Assembly (NCBI RefSeq): GCF_007197645.1
Contig: NZ_VKGK01000009.1
Span: 62,001 to 126,000 of the forward strand
Direction: 5' to 3'
Length of the DNA stretch: 64,000 nt
DNA from: Shewanella hanedai
GTDB lineage: Bacteria > Pseudomonadota > Gammaproteobacteria > Enterobacterales > Shewanellaceae
Under the pieces are notes generated by a model. It ran no database searches and was not told the origin of the DNA. It saw only the letters and a list, made by a program, of their open reading frames with translations. Position numbers and translations under genes: made by a program. Positions 28,059 to 37,034 of this stretch are shown one piece after another; the first letter of the stretch is position 1, and each line of letters starts with the position of its first letter.

Positions 28059-28130
28059 TTTTATCTCCACATCTCACACAACTGGCCTATTTGCCAAAAG
28101 GTCACTAAAGTGACCGGAAAATCAATTCTA

Positions 28131-28330
28131 GTTAACTATCGTTAACTTGGTGAGCATAGTACTGTTTGCAGAATATAAAAACGTGATCTAGATCTTGCAG
28201 TTAAAATTTGTTAACTGAAAAATAGGATCTAAGCGAAAGAAACATGACCAAAGTCAAATATTGTTAACTAAAACTAAAATCAACTTGCATTAAATCGCTA
28301 TAAAACGTTCCATAGTTATATAAAGTTAAC
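28131..28330. promoter_or_regulatory. Array of five GTTAAC palindromes (putative operators)
   Basis: GTTAAC occurs at 28131, 28141, 28210, 28263 and 28325, each time followed by T, within the 342-base divergent promoter region between the M24 gene and the YheO-type regulator. About 0.1 occurrence would be expected by chance. The spacing is irregular (10, 69, 53, 62). The simplest reading is binding sites for the divergently encoded regulator controlling both directions. That assignment is inference. Confidence 0.6.
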
Positions 28331-28400
28331 TTTAGACTTGAATTGAAAAGTATAACAGTTGACAATAACGGCATCTAAAGTTCACAAAAAGTAACCCTAA

Positions 28401-29081
28401 ATGACTAAAACGACTGAACATACATACAGAAATGAATTCACTCAAAGCGATCGAGAGTTATTAGAAGGTTACTTTCGCTTAGCAGAAAGCATGGCGGATC
28501 TGATTGGTCCCCATTGTGAAGTGGTGATCCACTCTTTAGAGAATTTTGAACAATCAGTCGTGAAAATTGTAAATGGACACCACACAGGCCGTAAGGTCGG
28601 TTCTCCCATTACAGATTTAGGCTTAAAGATGTTGCGCCTTTATGAGCAAACCGGAGAGGTAACCCCTAAAAGTTATTTCAGCAATAACAAGGGTGGCGCA
28701 ATGCTGAAATCGAGCACCTGTATTCTTACTGGCTCAGATGACAAAGCGATTGGGATGTTTTGCGTAAACATGAATTTGTCGCATCCATTTCCGGAGATCA
28801 TAAAAACCTTAATGCCGGATATGTCTCAACATCAGAGTTTTGATATGACTGAAAACTTCAGTGCATCAGCTGGTGACGTGGTTGAGCAAGCGTTAACTCA
28901 TGCGGTATCAGAGGTTAATGCAGATCCTAGCGTTAACCTTAAAGGGCATAACAAAGCTATTACCAAGATATTGTTTGATAACGGTATTTTCGAATTAAAA
29001 GAAGCAACCAATATCGTTGCTAACCATTTAAGTATTACCAAACATGCGGTGTACAAATACATCCGTGAATTTAAATCCTAA
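28401..29081 (+). CDS. YheO/DauR-type transcriptional regulator (PAS-like + HTH)
   Basis: A 226-residue protein with an N-terminal YheO-like PAS domain (about 15-130: LAESMADLIGPHCEVVIHSLENFEQSVVKI). A C-terminal HTH of the DauR type follows (about 180-224: FELKEATNIVANHLSITKHAVYKYIREFK). Known members such as DauR govern D-amino-acid/D-arginine catabolism and respond to catabolic intermediates. Here it directly precedes ridA (20 bases) and dpaL. It is divergent from cassette B, which points to control of amino-acid breakdown on both sides. The effector is unknown. Confidence 0.85.
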   Translation: MTKTTEHTYRNEFTQSDRELLEGYFRLAESMADLIGPHCEVVIHSLENFEQSVVKIVNGHHTGRKVGSPITDLGLKMLRLYEQTGEVTPKSYFSNNKGGAMLKSSTCILTGSDDKAIGMFCVNMNLSHPFPEIIKTLMPDMSQHQSFDMTENFSASAGDVVEQALTHAVSEVNADPSVNLKGHNKAITKILFDNGIFELKEATNIVANHLSITKHAVYKYIREFKS

Positions 29082-29101
29082 TGATCAGAGAAGACAAAAC
29101 A

Positions 29102-29491
29102 ATGAAAACTGTAATCCATACACAAGATGCTCCTGCTGCCATTGGTCCATACTCTCAAGCACTTGCTTTTGACAAATTGGTATTCACCTCAGGCCAGCTT
29201 CCTCTGGATCCAGCGACAATGGCATTTGTAGAAGGTGGTATCAAAGAGCAAGCTTATCAATCTTTGAAAAACCTTAAAGCAGTACTAGAGCAAGCAGGCG
29301 CTGGCATCGATAGCGTTCTGAAAACAACTTGTTTCCTAGCTGATATGGAAGATTTCATCGCGTTCAATGAAGTATACACAGAAGTATTCGGCACAGATGC
29401 TGCGCCAGCTCGCTCATGTGTACAAGCAGCTCGTCTTCCAAAAGATGCGCTTGTAGAAGTTGAAGCTATCGCCTTCATTAACCTAAATTAA
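29102..29491 (+). CDS. ridA: RidA-family enamine/imine deaminase
   Basis: A 129-residue trimeric RidA/YjgF protein starting MKTVIHTQDAPAAIGPYSQA. It has the active-site Arg segment PARSCVQAARLPKDALVEVEAIA and the SGQLPLDP strand. RidA hydrolyses 2-aminoacrylate and other enamines released by PLP lyases. Diaminopropionate ammonia-lyase, encoded next, releases 2-aminoacrylate, so the pairing is functionally coherent. The start is the ATG at 29102 with GAAG upstream; the open frame begins at the regulator stop. It is probably translationally linked to the regulator. Confidence 0.93.
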   Translation: MKTVIHTQDAPAAIGPYSQALAFDKLVFTSGQLPLDPATMAFVEGGIKEQAYQSLKNLKAVLEQAGAGIDSVLKTTCFLADMEDFIAFNEVYTEVFGTDAAPARSCVQAARLPKDALVEVEAIAFINLN

Positions 29492-29541
29492 GCAGTTGAA
29501 TCACGGATAGTAGCGCACCTCCTTGATTCACTTGGTTATAT

Positions 29542-29694
29542 GAAAAGATGATTCATCACCAATAAGGTGACAGCACGTCTTTTCATTACACCAATTAAAT
29601 CAGATAACTACACTCTTATCTCGTGCCGAACTGCCCAATCTAGGATTAAGTAATTAAACTCTGGCCATTTCCAACATTAAATGGAAATAGCCAG
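29542..29694 (+). promoter_or_regulatory. Structured leader between ridA and dpaL
   Basis: Two strong hairpins lie in the 238-base gap. GAAAAGATG...CGTCTTTTC (29542-29584) carries an inner CACC/GGTG. CTGGC-C-ATTTCCA pairs with TGGAAAT-A-GCCAG (29661-29694), then TTCTCTTTTA. The second could be an imperfect terminator or attenuator, so dpaL may have its own regulated transcription. No known riboswitch family is recognised. Confidence 0.45.
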
Positions 29695-29729
29695 CAGTTC
29701 TCTTTTATACATAATTTATAGTGATTACC

Positions 29730-30908
29730 ATGCTAAAGCTGACTCAAAATGCATTCTTTAACGGCGAAACTTCTGCTCTGTTTACAGCTCAAGTCGCTGA
29801 ACAAACTCGTCAATTCCATCAGCAGATTGAAGCTTACCAGCCAACACCGCTGATCTCTTTAGCGCAGTTAGCAGCACGCTTGGGCGTTAAAGCTATTCTG
29901 GTAAAAGATGAATCACACCGCTTTGGTTTGAACGCCTTTAAAGTACTCGGCGGTTCATACGCTCTAGGTCAGCAATTAGCTGAGCACTTAGGTGTGGATA
30001 TCACTGATATTGATATGAAAACAGTGGCAGCCAAACTTAGCGAACCGCTCGTTTTTGCTACTGCAACAGCCGGTAATCATGGAACAGGTGTCGCGTGGGC
30101 TGCACGTGAAATGGGCCAAAAAGCTGTTGTTTACATGCCAAAAGGTTCATCACAAGCCAGTGTTGATCGCATTAGAAATCTAGGTGCTGAGTGTATCGTC
30201 ACCGATTGCAATTATGACGACACTGTCCGTATTGCTAACCAAACAGCCGCTGAAAATTCATGGATGTTAGTGCAAGACACTGCATGGGAAGGTTATGAGA
30301 AAATCCCAACATGGATCTCTCAAGGTTATATGACCATGGCTGTCGAAGCCCAAGAGCAAGCTGTTGAAATGGGACTTAACCCAACACATTTAATGCTACA
30401 AGCAGGTGTTGGCGCTATGGCCGGTGGTATTCTTGGCTACTTCGCCGATAAATTAGGTGCGGCTAATTTCAGCACCATTATCGCAGAGCCAAGCAAAGCA
30501 GATTGCATCTATCGTTCTGGCGAAAAAGGCGAAATGGTTGCAGTGACAGGTAGCCTGAACTCAATCATGGCTGGTTTGGCGTGTGGCGAACCTAACCCGA
30601 TCACTTGGCCTATTCTTAAGCAGTGCAGCAGTTTCTTTGCCTCTGTCGATGATCAAGTCACAGCAACAGGTATGCGTGTTCTAGGTAATCCGTTAAACGG
30701 TGACACTAAAATCATCAGCGGTGAATCAGGCGCGTTAACCTTAGGCCTGCTGTATATGCTTGCTAGCCACGAAGAATTCGCACAACAAAAAGAGCTACTC
30801 GGACTAAACCAAGATTCTGTTGTTATGTTATTTAGCACTGAGGGTGACACTAACCCAATACGCTACAGACAGATTGTTTGGGAAGGTGCATTAAGCACCG
30901 CTAACTAA
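29730..30908 (+). CDS. dpaL: Diaminopropionate ammonia-lyase
   Basis: A 392-residue fold-type II PLP enzyme that eliminates ammonia from 2,3-diaminopropionate (both enantiomers in known members), giving pyruvate via 2-aminoacrylate. The PLP lysine segment is LVKDESHRFGLNAFKVLGG, the glycine-rich phosphate loop QAGVGAMAGG, and the C-terminal motif FSTEGDTNPIRYR. Matches to E. coli YgeX run along the whole length (FFNGETS at the start, YMPKGSSQ, DTAWEGYEKIPTWI). The start may be ATG 29730 or GTG 29721; neither has a strong ribosome site. It closes the regulator-ridA-dpaL unit. Confidence 0.95.
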   Translation: MLKLTQNAFFNGETSALFTAQVAEQTRQFHQQIEAYQPTPLISLAQLAARLGVKAILVKDESHRFGLNAFKVLGGSYALGQQLAEHLGVDITDIDMKTVAAKLSEPLVFATATAGNHGTGVAWAAREMGQKAVVYMPKGSSQASVDRIRNLGAECIVTDCNYDDTVRIANQTAAENSWMLVQDTAWEGYEKIPTWISQGYMTMAVEAQEQAVEMGLNPTHLMLQAGVGAMAGGILGYFADKLGAANFSTIIAEPSKADCIYRSGEKGEMVAVTGSLNSIMAGLACGEPNPITWPILKQCSSFFASVDDQVTATGMRVLGNPLNGDTKIISGESGALTLGLLYMLASHEEFAQQKELLGLNQDSVVMLFSTEGDTNPIRYRQIVWEGALSTAN

Positions 30909-30950
30909 TTTATACCCATACTTAAATAATGATAATCCCCCTATATAAGA

Positions 30951-30974
30951 AACCGCCTAACCAGCGGTTTTTTA
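30951..30974 (+). terminator. Terminator of dpaL
   Basis: AACCGC pairs with GCGGTT around a 7-base loop, then T6. It lies 42 bases after the stop. Confidence 0.9.
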
Positions 30975-31099
30975 TTATCTATTCACAATAGAGATTAAGT
31001 AAAATTGACTCTACAGCTAAAAGAAATTGAATTTAATAAATCTATTATCACTCTATAATAGTGTCATCATTGCCTAACTTATGGCTGTTCTGCGCCTAG

Positions 31100-32041
31100 A
31101 TGAATTTATTTACCGACAAGACACAAAGAAACCATCTGCTACTCTTTGTTGTGATTGGCGCACTTTGCCTATTACCTCAAGTATCTTCACCGATCGCCTT
31201 GGTTCTGGGCTTTACGTTAGCCAGCCTAGGTTTGGTTCCTACAAATATTGATCTTGGCACGTTAACCAAGAAGCTCTTGTCTTACTCCATTATCGGGCTT
31301 GGTTTCGGTATCCATCTGCAAACCGCAATAACAGTCAGTTTAGATAACCTGCCGCTCATCCTAGGCTCAATAATCTTCACCTTAGTGTTAGGATTTGTAC
31401 TCACTAAAGCGCTCAAGTTCGATGCCAAAACAGGTCACCTGATTTCAGCTGGCACAGCGATTTGTGGCGGTAGTGCGATTGCAGCGGTATCGCCAGCCAT
31501 CAACGCAAAAAGCGAGCAAACCGCCATCGCGCTGGCAACCATATTTATCCTTAACTCAATCGCCCTATTCCTGTTTCCGGCCTTGGGGCATCTGTTGTCA
31601 ATGAGCCAGTATGATTTTGGCGTTTGGAGTGCAATTGCCATTCATGACACATCTTCTGTCGTCGGCGCTGCATCCGCCTATGGTGAAGAGGCACTCGTCA
31701 CAGCAACCACCATCAAGTTAGCTCGTGCATTATGGATCATTCCCATCGCCCTCATCAGTGCCATTATCTTTGGTGGGGATAAGAAACGCATCACTATTCC
31801 CTACTTCATCGGCTTCTACTGTTTGGCCATCGCCATCGCTCACTTTCTACCTCAAGGACAAGCTGCCTATGAGGTGATATTCGACCTGTCTAAACGCGCT
31901 TTGGTTCTTTGTCTGTTTTTAATCGGAGCAGGGATAACGGTTAAAAAGATGCGCGCAGCTGGCATCAAACCTCTCGCATTAGGGGTGATGTTATGGCTAG
32001 CAATCGGCATTAGTTCACTGCTTTATATTTTGTATCTATAA
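31100..32041 (+). CDS. YeiH-family (UPF0324) membrane protein
   Basis: A 313-residue polytopic protein with about ten helices. It carries the family blocks [21 protein letters not shown] and [16 protein letters not shown], which flank the conserved polar residues inside the membrane. The family is annotated as putative sulfate/anion exporter on limited evidence. The gene stands alone; no LysR YeiE-like regulator adjoins it. The substrate cannot be inferred. Confidence 0.85.
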   Translation: MNLFTDKTQRNHLLLFVVIGALCLLPQVSSPIALVLGFTLASLGLVPTNIDLGTLTKKLLSYSIIGLGFGIHLQTAITVSLDNLPLILGSIIFTLVLGFVLTKALKFDAKTGHLISAGTAICGGSAIAAVSPAINAKSEQTAIALATIFILNSIALFLFPALGHLLSMSQYDFGVWSAIAIHDTSSVVGAASAYGEEALVTATTIKLARALWIIPIALISAIIFGGDKKRITIPYFIGFYCLAIAIAHFLPQGQAAYEVIFDLSKRALVLCLFLIGAGITVKKMRAAGIKPLALGVMLWLAIGISSLLYILYL

Positions 32042-32130
32042 AATAATAGAGCAGGATGATGAGAGTGGGTTTTAGTATTGAATTGGGCGGGATCTAGAAT
32101 AACGACAGCGGAGTGTAGACTGAGCTTGAG

Positions 32131-32280
32131 CTAGGACACGGGATCTGATTTCATTCCAAGTACGATCCAGAGCAAACATCCAAAGGCTATTAGATCGATA
32201 AGCGCACGAGTTAATCCACTGGTCAGCAGAGAAGCCGCAACGAATACAGTACAAGATAAAACAATTAACCACTTCTTCAT
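32131..32280 (-). CDS. Small 49-aa membrane protein
   Basis: A 49-codon frame starts at an ATG with a near-ideal GGAGGG five bases upstream and ends at TAG 32131. It encodes KKWLIVLSCTVFVAASLLTS, then a second hydrophobic segment LIDLIAFGCLLWIVLGM. This gives two membrane spans, or a signal anchor plus one span. It is too short for standard ORF cut-offs and overlaps a longer, implausible Arg/Cys-rich frame. It is convergent with the YeiH-type gene. The function is unknown. Confidence 0.65.
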   Translation of the reverse strand: MKKWLIVLSCTVFVAASLLTSGLTRALIDLIAFGCLLWIVLGMKSDPVS

Positions 32281-32470
32281 GTCAGCCCTCCAGCTGGTTA
32301 GACTCCTTTACTTTGGATCTAACTCATAAAACGCCACTTAGTGGCTTAAATAGAGATGCGAAGTAGCTCTATTATCTATTTGAAGGGGCATTATTTCTTA
32401 TATATGGGTTATTTCACAAATACTCGTTTTTAATAACAAATAGCTATAACAGCTAAGGGAGGCATTTCGA

Positions 32471-33154
32471 TTAGATCTCAACGGCATAGGGATCTTTGGC
32501 TGAATCATCATTCCAATGGTATTCCGTTAACCTTTCGATGCGTCTAGCTTCGTCGTCACCGCGTAGCTGTCGCACATAAAATAACGCGGCATCTGTTCCA
32601 GCAGAAACACCTGAAGAGGTCAAAAACTTACCTTCATCGACCCAACGCGCACTTGGCTGCCAATGCACCTTATTCGATAAGCTCATCACCCATTGATAGG
32701 CCATTTTATTGGTGGTGGCACTGACACCGTCTAACACCCCAGCTTTGGCCAATAATGCTGAACCAGTGCAGATAGAAAACACCTTGTTTGATACCGCAGC
32801 CTGAGCGTTAAGCCAGCTAAGCAGCGTTGCATCCTCCACCAGCGAACGAGTGCCTAAGCCACCAGGAACGATAAAGAGATCGCAAGGTGTGACTTGCTCC
32901 ATCGATACATCGGTCACCACCCTAGGTCCTTGATAGCTTCTGATGATGGATTTAGCTCCCACTAGCTTAATCTGCACATTCTTCATGTGACCCAGCATCT
33001 CAACCGGCCCATGTAGATCCAGTGTTTCATAGTCATCGAACACTAAAGCCAATATTTGCAAAGGTTTCTCCTGAGTCGCGGCTAACAGTTGTGGTGCCAA
33101 CATGACGCCGACTAAAGCGACGCTTCCAGCGGCTAAAAAATCACGACGTTTCAT
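32471..33154 (-). CDS. DJ-1/PfpI-family protein with Tat-type signal
   Basis: A 227-residue protein starting MKRRDFLAAGSVALVG, a twin-arginine-like signal with the SRRxFLK-type core (RRDFLAAG), so it is probably periplasmic. The DJ-1/PfpI domain follows. The nucleophile elbow is FSICTGSALLAKAGVLDG (Cys about residue 126), preceded by the VPGGLGTR loop. Relatives include isonitrile hydratases and GlxA-type transcription-factor N-domains; no DNA-binding domain is present here. The substrate is unknown. Confidence 0.82.
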   Translation of the reverse strand: MKRRDFLAAGSVALVGVMLAPQLLAATQEKPLQILALVFDDYETLDLHGPVEMLGHMKNVQIKLVGAKSIIRSYQGPRVVTDVSMEQVTPCDLFIVPGGLGTRSLVEDATLLSWLNAQAAVSNKVFSICTGSALLAKAGVLDGVSATTNKMAYQWVMSLSNKVHWQPSARWVDEGKFLTSSGVSAGTDAALFYVRQLRGDDEARRIERLTEYHWNDDSAKDPYAVEI

Positions 33155-33268
33155 ATCGTTCTCTATCTATAAGTAATACCAATATCATAAGCATTAAACT
33201 CAATTAAATACTTAAGCACCCACAAACTTGTGAGTTCCTACCGACCAAAGGAAAAAATGGGAGCTGAC

Positions 33269-33937
33269 TCATGCCTCTTTTGATTGAGGTAACCCGAGCT
33301 CTGGTTCTTCCACTCTGGCCTTAACCAGATAAGTGCTAAAAATAGAAAACAAGCAGTAAGCGGTGAAATAGTAGAAGCCGACCTCAAAGTTAGCCGAGGT
33401 TTTAAGCAGCTCTCCCATTCCAGCCGACGCATTACCGGCCATATAAGTCACAATAAGGGCGACCACAAAAACATCGGCCATCGACCACTTGCTTATCATG
33501 GAAGTAAAACGGGTAATAGCTTGTCGAAACGATGCTGTAATGGGGAGTTGCTGTAACAACATTAAGCTGAGCTTTAGCACAGGAATAATAATGCTGAATA
33601 GCATCACCAACGTAGCAACTGGCGCATTGCCCGACTTAAACAGCTCCTCCACGGTGCCCCAGATACTACGGGTCTTCTGAAAAACTTCGACTTCACCCTT
33701 TATATCATTGAGTCCTAACATGTCACTGAACATGGAAAGCATGCCCATGGTGCTGCCATTCGCTGAGTTATCACCCAGGCTTGTTGCCAGTTGGTCAATG
33801 CCCGCTTTAGTCAGCTCTGACTTTTCAATTGAGCCACTGATACTCAAAATCGGTTGGGTCACACCAGGGATCAATAACGCCAGAGAGATAAATAAAATGA
33901 TAACGGTAAAAATGCGATTTTTTGACAAGAGAAACAC
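33269..33937 (-). CDS. Paraquat-inducible protein A (PqiA)-like membrane protein
   Basis: A 222-residue protein with an N-terminal signal anchor and three further helices. The PqiA-family text SKWSMADVFVVALIVTYMAG sits around residues 148-167, with GNAPVATLVMLFSIIIPVLKL before it. PqiA domains work with MCE proteins in envelope lipid handling, but no MCE gene adjoins this single-domain version. It is probably monocistronic. Confidence 0.72.
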   Translation of the reverse strand: MFLLSKNRIFTVIILFISLALLIPGVTQPILSISGSIEKSELTKAGIDQLATSLGDNSANGSTMGMLSMFSDMLGLNDIKGEVEVFQKTRSIWGTVEELFKSGNAPVATLVMLFSIIIPVLKLSLMLLQQLPITASFRQAITRFTSMISKWSMADVFVVALIVTYMAGNASAGMGELLKTSANFEVGFYYFTAYCLFSIFSTYLVKARVEEPELGLPQSKEA

Positions 33938-34033
33938 CTGAATTGAGCCGAAATGAAAGTAAATGATATCAACTTTCGGCTCATAAGACGAAAAACGTCA
34001 GTAAAAGATGAAGTTCCCTTTAAATATAAGATC

Positions 34034-35251
34034 TTAGTAAAATGGTGAGCAATCGACTTCCAGATTACAGGGTGATAACCCCCGTTCTATGTGCGCCTCA
34101 CTTTTAAGTAAGTCAACGAAAGCAACCTCTATATAACGTTTATTTTTTAACGAATAGAAACACTTAAGCATTGGATTTAAAGTATCTCTTCCCTTCGAAT
34201 CCCATACAATTCCAACTCGGCCATCAGAAAGTTCCACCAAAGACCCCACAGGGTAAACACCAATACAACGAATAAACTGATAAACCAGATCTGCATCAAG
34301 ATGAAAAGGCGCTAAACTGAGTAACACTTTAAACGCAGCAGCCGGACTCATTGAGTCCTTGTAGCAACGTTTAGCCGTCAGAGCATCGAAAATATCAACA
34401 ATACAGCTCATGCGTCCATGGATTGGAATGTTATCGCCCTTTAATCCATTCGGATAACCGCTACCATCAAGCTTTTCGTGGTGCATAAGACAAACATCTT
34501 TACTGATCTGAGACATCCCACAGGCCTTACTCATAGCATCAATGGCAAAGGCCTGATGCAATTTCATATGCTCGAACTCTGTCTCGGTAAGTTTTCCAGG
34601 TTTGTGCAATACACTATCTGCAACTTGGACTTTACCTATATCGTGTAAAATCCCACCCACGGCCATCTGCCTAAGCTGGTCTTTATCAAGATTGAGGTAT
34701 TGCCCAAAAGTGATTAATAAGAAAGCCACATTAACGGAATGTTCGAGCAGATAGGCATCCTTGTTTCTCAACGCTGACACGCACTTGAGCGCATCAGAGT
34801 CGAGTAGTACCGACTTGATCATATTATCCGCTAGTTCCTCAAAAGGAGCGATTTCAATCGCTTTACCTTCGAAGGTTTCAGTCAAGACTTTAGCCAGTAA
34901 GCTTTTAGCTTCAGTAAGGAGGTTTTTGGCCTTTTTTTGCGAAGTTTCTCTTGAAACTGGAGACTTACTTACAGCTAAGGGAATCAAGGTGACTTTATCG
35001 GGTTTATCCGTTACAACAGAGCGTTCGAGATCAACCCATACATGTTTAATACCGTTTTTCAGCAGCTTTTTGATCGCTTCAGTATCTTTGATCTGCCCTG
35101 CATTTGTAATGGTCACTTGTTCATTACAATCAATGCTTGTGACAAACATTCCAACTTTTAACTTAGAAACATGAAATTTAATATGAGCATTAGACTCTAC
35201 CAACCCCACCATATATAAAAAATCTCCAAAGTAGATAACAAGAGTAAGCAT
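34034..35251 (-). CDS. HD-GYP phosphodiesterase with DUF3391 domain (c-di-GMP hydrolysis)
   Basis: A 405-residue protein. A DUF3391 domain (about 25-150, VSKLKVGMFVTSIDC) precedes an HD-GYP domain (about 160-340). The latter has HSVNVAFL, the metal pair HDIGKVQV, and the GYP signature HHEKLDGSGYPNGL (as SGYP). Known members degrade c-di-GMP to pGpG/GMP. The C-terminal extension (GSLVELSDGRVGIVWD) is common in DUF3391 types. It could influence the c-di-GMP pool read by the riboswitch at 9522, an inference only. The start at 35251 has GGTGA seven bases upstream; ATG 35212 is an alternative. Confidence 0.85.
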   Translation of the reverse strand: MLTLVIYFGDFLYMVGLVESNAHIKFHVSKLKVGMFVTSIDCNEQVTITNAGQIKDTEAIKKLLKNGIKHVWVDLERSVVTDKPDKVTLIPLAVSKSPVSRETSQKKAKNLLTEAKSLLAKVLTETFEGKAIEIAPFEELADNMIKSVLLDSDALKCVSALRNKDAYLLEHSVNVAFLLITFGQYLNLDKDQLRQMAVGGILHDIGKVQVADSVLHKPGKLTETEFEHMKLHQAFAIDAMSKACGMSQISKDVCLMHHEKLDGSGYPNGLKGDNIPIHGRMSCIVDIFDALTAKRCYKDSMSPAAAFKVLLSLAPFHLDADLVYQFIRCIGVYPVGSLVELSDGRVGIVWDSKGRDTLNPMLKCFYSLKNKRYIEVAFVDLLKSEAHIERGLSPCNLEVDCSPFY

Positions 35252-35435
35252 TTATCTGTCACCCATAAATACTTGGGGAGAGGGGCTGGCTTACCTGATT
35301 TAACATTTGCTCAGAAGATTACACACTATCGATATTAAACCTATTAATATTTTAATGAAAAACCATTAAAATCAAAGACTAACAATTATTTAACAGCAAG
35401 AGATGTATGTACGCAACATATCACTTAAACCCGTT

Positions 35436-35678
35436 TTATACTTTAACCAGCCACAGCTGAGGTTCATTTGTACACTCCATGCCGTCAGCTAACCAGCGTC
35501 TATTCATGCAGTTATAACAAGAGATTGGCGTATCATCTATCTGCTCATCCTCATCATCGGGTATAAAGAATCCACACTCGCTAGCACAAGCACGTGAAGC
35601 GGGTTCGTCATCAACACCAAATTTAAAACGATAAACCTGTCCATCAAACTCAAAATGACTACTCATTCTGTCCATCAT
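35436..35678 (-). CDS. Small Cys-rich protein at the end of the ECF operon
   Basis: An 80-residue acidic protein with five cysteines (ACASECGFF, ISCYNCMNRRW, GMECTNE) in a pattern suited to one zinc or Fe-S site. The middle is very acidic (PDDEDEQIDD). Its ATG overlaps the stop of the TiaS-like gene (TAATG), so it is translationally coupled to it. I recognise no family. The coupling implies that the two proteins act together. Confidence 0.65.
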   Translation of the reverse strand: MMDRMSSHFEFDGQVYRFKFGVDDEPASRACASECGFFIPDDEDEQIDDTPISCYNCMNRRWLADGMECTNEPQLWLVKV

Positions 35679-36430
35679 TAATACGCCTTCAGGTGTTTTT
35701 TCAGCGCATTACACCAACGCTGCTCATGTTGATAAACGAGTAATGCAAACTGATGGCGACAATAGATTGCCTTAACTTTTTGGCTCAAGTGTACGGTCTC
35801 ACTCAAATCCAATACCTCTCCTTCTAAGTTAATCACCATACCTAAACCTGTACGTTCCAGCAGTTCAGCGACACTGATAGCTATCCCCTCTTCACACTCC
35901 TCTTGACCTAGGTTTATCTGACCTTTCACTCGGCCATCATGCCCATATAAACGTAAACCAAGCCCCGCGAGGGCACCGATCACTCCTTGGCCAGTGCCGC
36001 CGTGTTCAGTCAAATCAACACCGAGTCGCTCAGCCAAATCATAAGCTTGCTCTTTCGTCTTCACCTCTTTTTTAGTGGCTAAACCAAAGTCAATCAAGGC
36101 CTGACGGTCGAACTCAGTATCTAGAGCAATAATCGCCAAGCCTGGATCTGAAGCGGGTGCGCTCTGTTCCAATAGGTGGGCTACCGCAACCTGCTTTATC
36201 TCAGCAAGAGAAGCTCTGCTCTCCAGTTGAAAACACATGGCGCTGTTATGGGATGTGTAGGGAATATCCGGATGGACAAACAGCTGATGTCGGGTCACCC
36301 AACACAGCTGAACCTTATGCTCAGACAGAAGGCTGGCAATCTCTTCAGCGATCTCTCCGGTGCCTTTAGTGCCAATGTCATCTGTATCATCGATACAGAT
36401 CAACCAAGATTTCAGTGGAGCTATAGTCAT
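35678..36430 (-). CDS. TiaS-like N-terminal-domain protein, unknown function
   Basis: A 250-residue protein starting with SWLICIDDTDDIGTKGTGEIAEEIA. The DDTD motif with downstream GTG/GT is the ATP/Mg-binding signature of the kinase-like domain of archaeal tRNA-Ile2 agmatidine synthetase (TiaS). The tRNA-binding OB and zinc-ribbon domains of TiaS are absent. The C-terminal half has a glycine-rich EHGGTGQGVIGALAGLGLRLYGHDGR segment. AGGA precedes the ATG. It is cotranscribed with an ECF importer, so it may modify or activate the imported compound rather than tRNA; this is inference. Confidence 0.65.
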   Translation of the reverse strand: MTIAPLKSWLICIDDTDDIGTKGTGEIAEEIASLLSEHKVQLCWVTRHQLFVHPDIPYTSHNSAMCFQLESRASLAEIKQVAVAHLLEQSAPASDPGLAIIALDTEFDRQALIDFGLATKKEVKTKEQAYDLAERLGVDLTEHGGTGQGVIGALAGLGLRLYGHDGRVKGQINLGQEECEEGIAISVAELLERTGLGMVINLEGEVLDLSETVHLSQKVKAIYCRHQFALLVYQHEQRWCNALKKHLKAY

Positions 36431-36450
36431 CTTTTGTTCCTAGAAAACGT

Positions 36451-36996
36451 TTATTTTATTTCTTCATTAAAGAGAAGGTCGTGTGCTCTTAAGCGATTCA
36501 ATACCGGCGGTACCATTAGGGCAGCCAAAAGCGTGAAAGCGCCCCCTCTGAGCATGCTTAATCCAAACTGCACTAAGGCCACTTGTATGGTCATTCCCAT
36601 TAATAGGTTTTCCACCCACACCTTTGCAGCCCAAGCAAAGCACCCTACCAAACCAACGACAACACAGCGCCACTTTAACGTCAGCAAACCTGCAAACAGC
36701 ATCATGCTCAGATCCATTGCTAGCGCCGGTAAACCAAATTTAATCAAGATTAGCGGCCCACCTTTACCGACACTCAACATCATGGCGACTAACCCAGATA
36801 GGAAGCCGCAAGCGGTAATACTGCCGACACGACCAACCACCCCATAACAAATGAGATAGAAAAAGGTCATTAAAAACATAGAATGCCCAGCGACACCGAG
36901 CTTGAGGCGCAGCATGCTCTTTAAGGCCACCAGTAACGTGGCGCAAAAGCCGATAAAAAGTGCATCTTGTAAACTAAAATTGAAAACTTTACGCAT
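36451..36996 (-). CDS. ECF transporter S-component candidate
   Basis: A 181-residue integral membrane protein with about five to six helices (LQDALFIGFCATLLVALKSMLRL, GHSMFLMTFFYLICYGVVG, GSITACGFLSGLVAMML). The size and helix count are typical of ECF substrate-binding S subunits. The start is the ATG at 36996 with AAGAAG eight bases upstream; an earlier ATG at 37044 would overlap the T-component gene. It resembles no vitamin-specific S subunit that I can name, so the substrate is unknown. Confidence 0.7.
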   Translation of the reverse strand: MRKVFNFSLQDALFIGFCATLLVALKSMLRLKLGVAGHSMFLMTFFYLICYGVVGRVGSITACGFLSGLVAMMLSVGKGGPLILIKFGLPALAMDLSMMLFAGLLTLKWRCVVVGLVGCFAWAAKVWVENLLMGMTIQVALVQFGLSMLRGGAFTLLAALMVPPVLNRLRAHDLLFNEEIK

Positions 36997-37034
36997 AACA
37001 TTCTTCTTTAAATGAGTTAGGTCACTAGCTAATG

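Noticed and set aside
14323..28070. Ectoine/hydroxyectoine catabolic cluster (eut/doe)
   Set aside because: M24 and racemase-like folds are shared, but there is no cyclodeaminase (EutC), no DoeB-type deacetylase and no ectoine transporter. The M24 proteins keep the full metal site.
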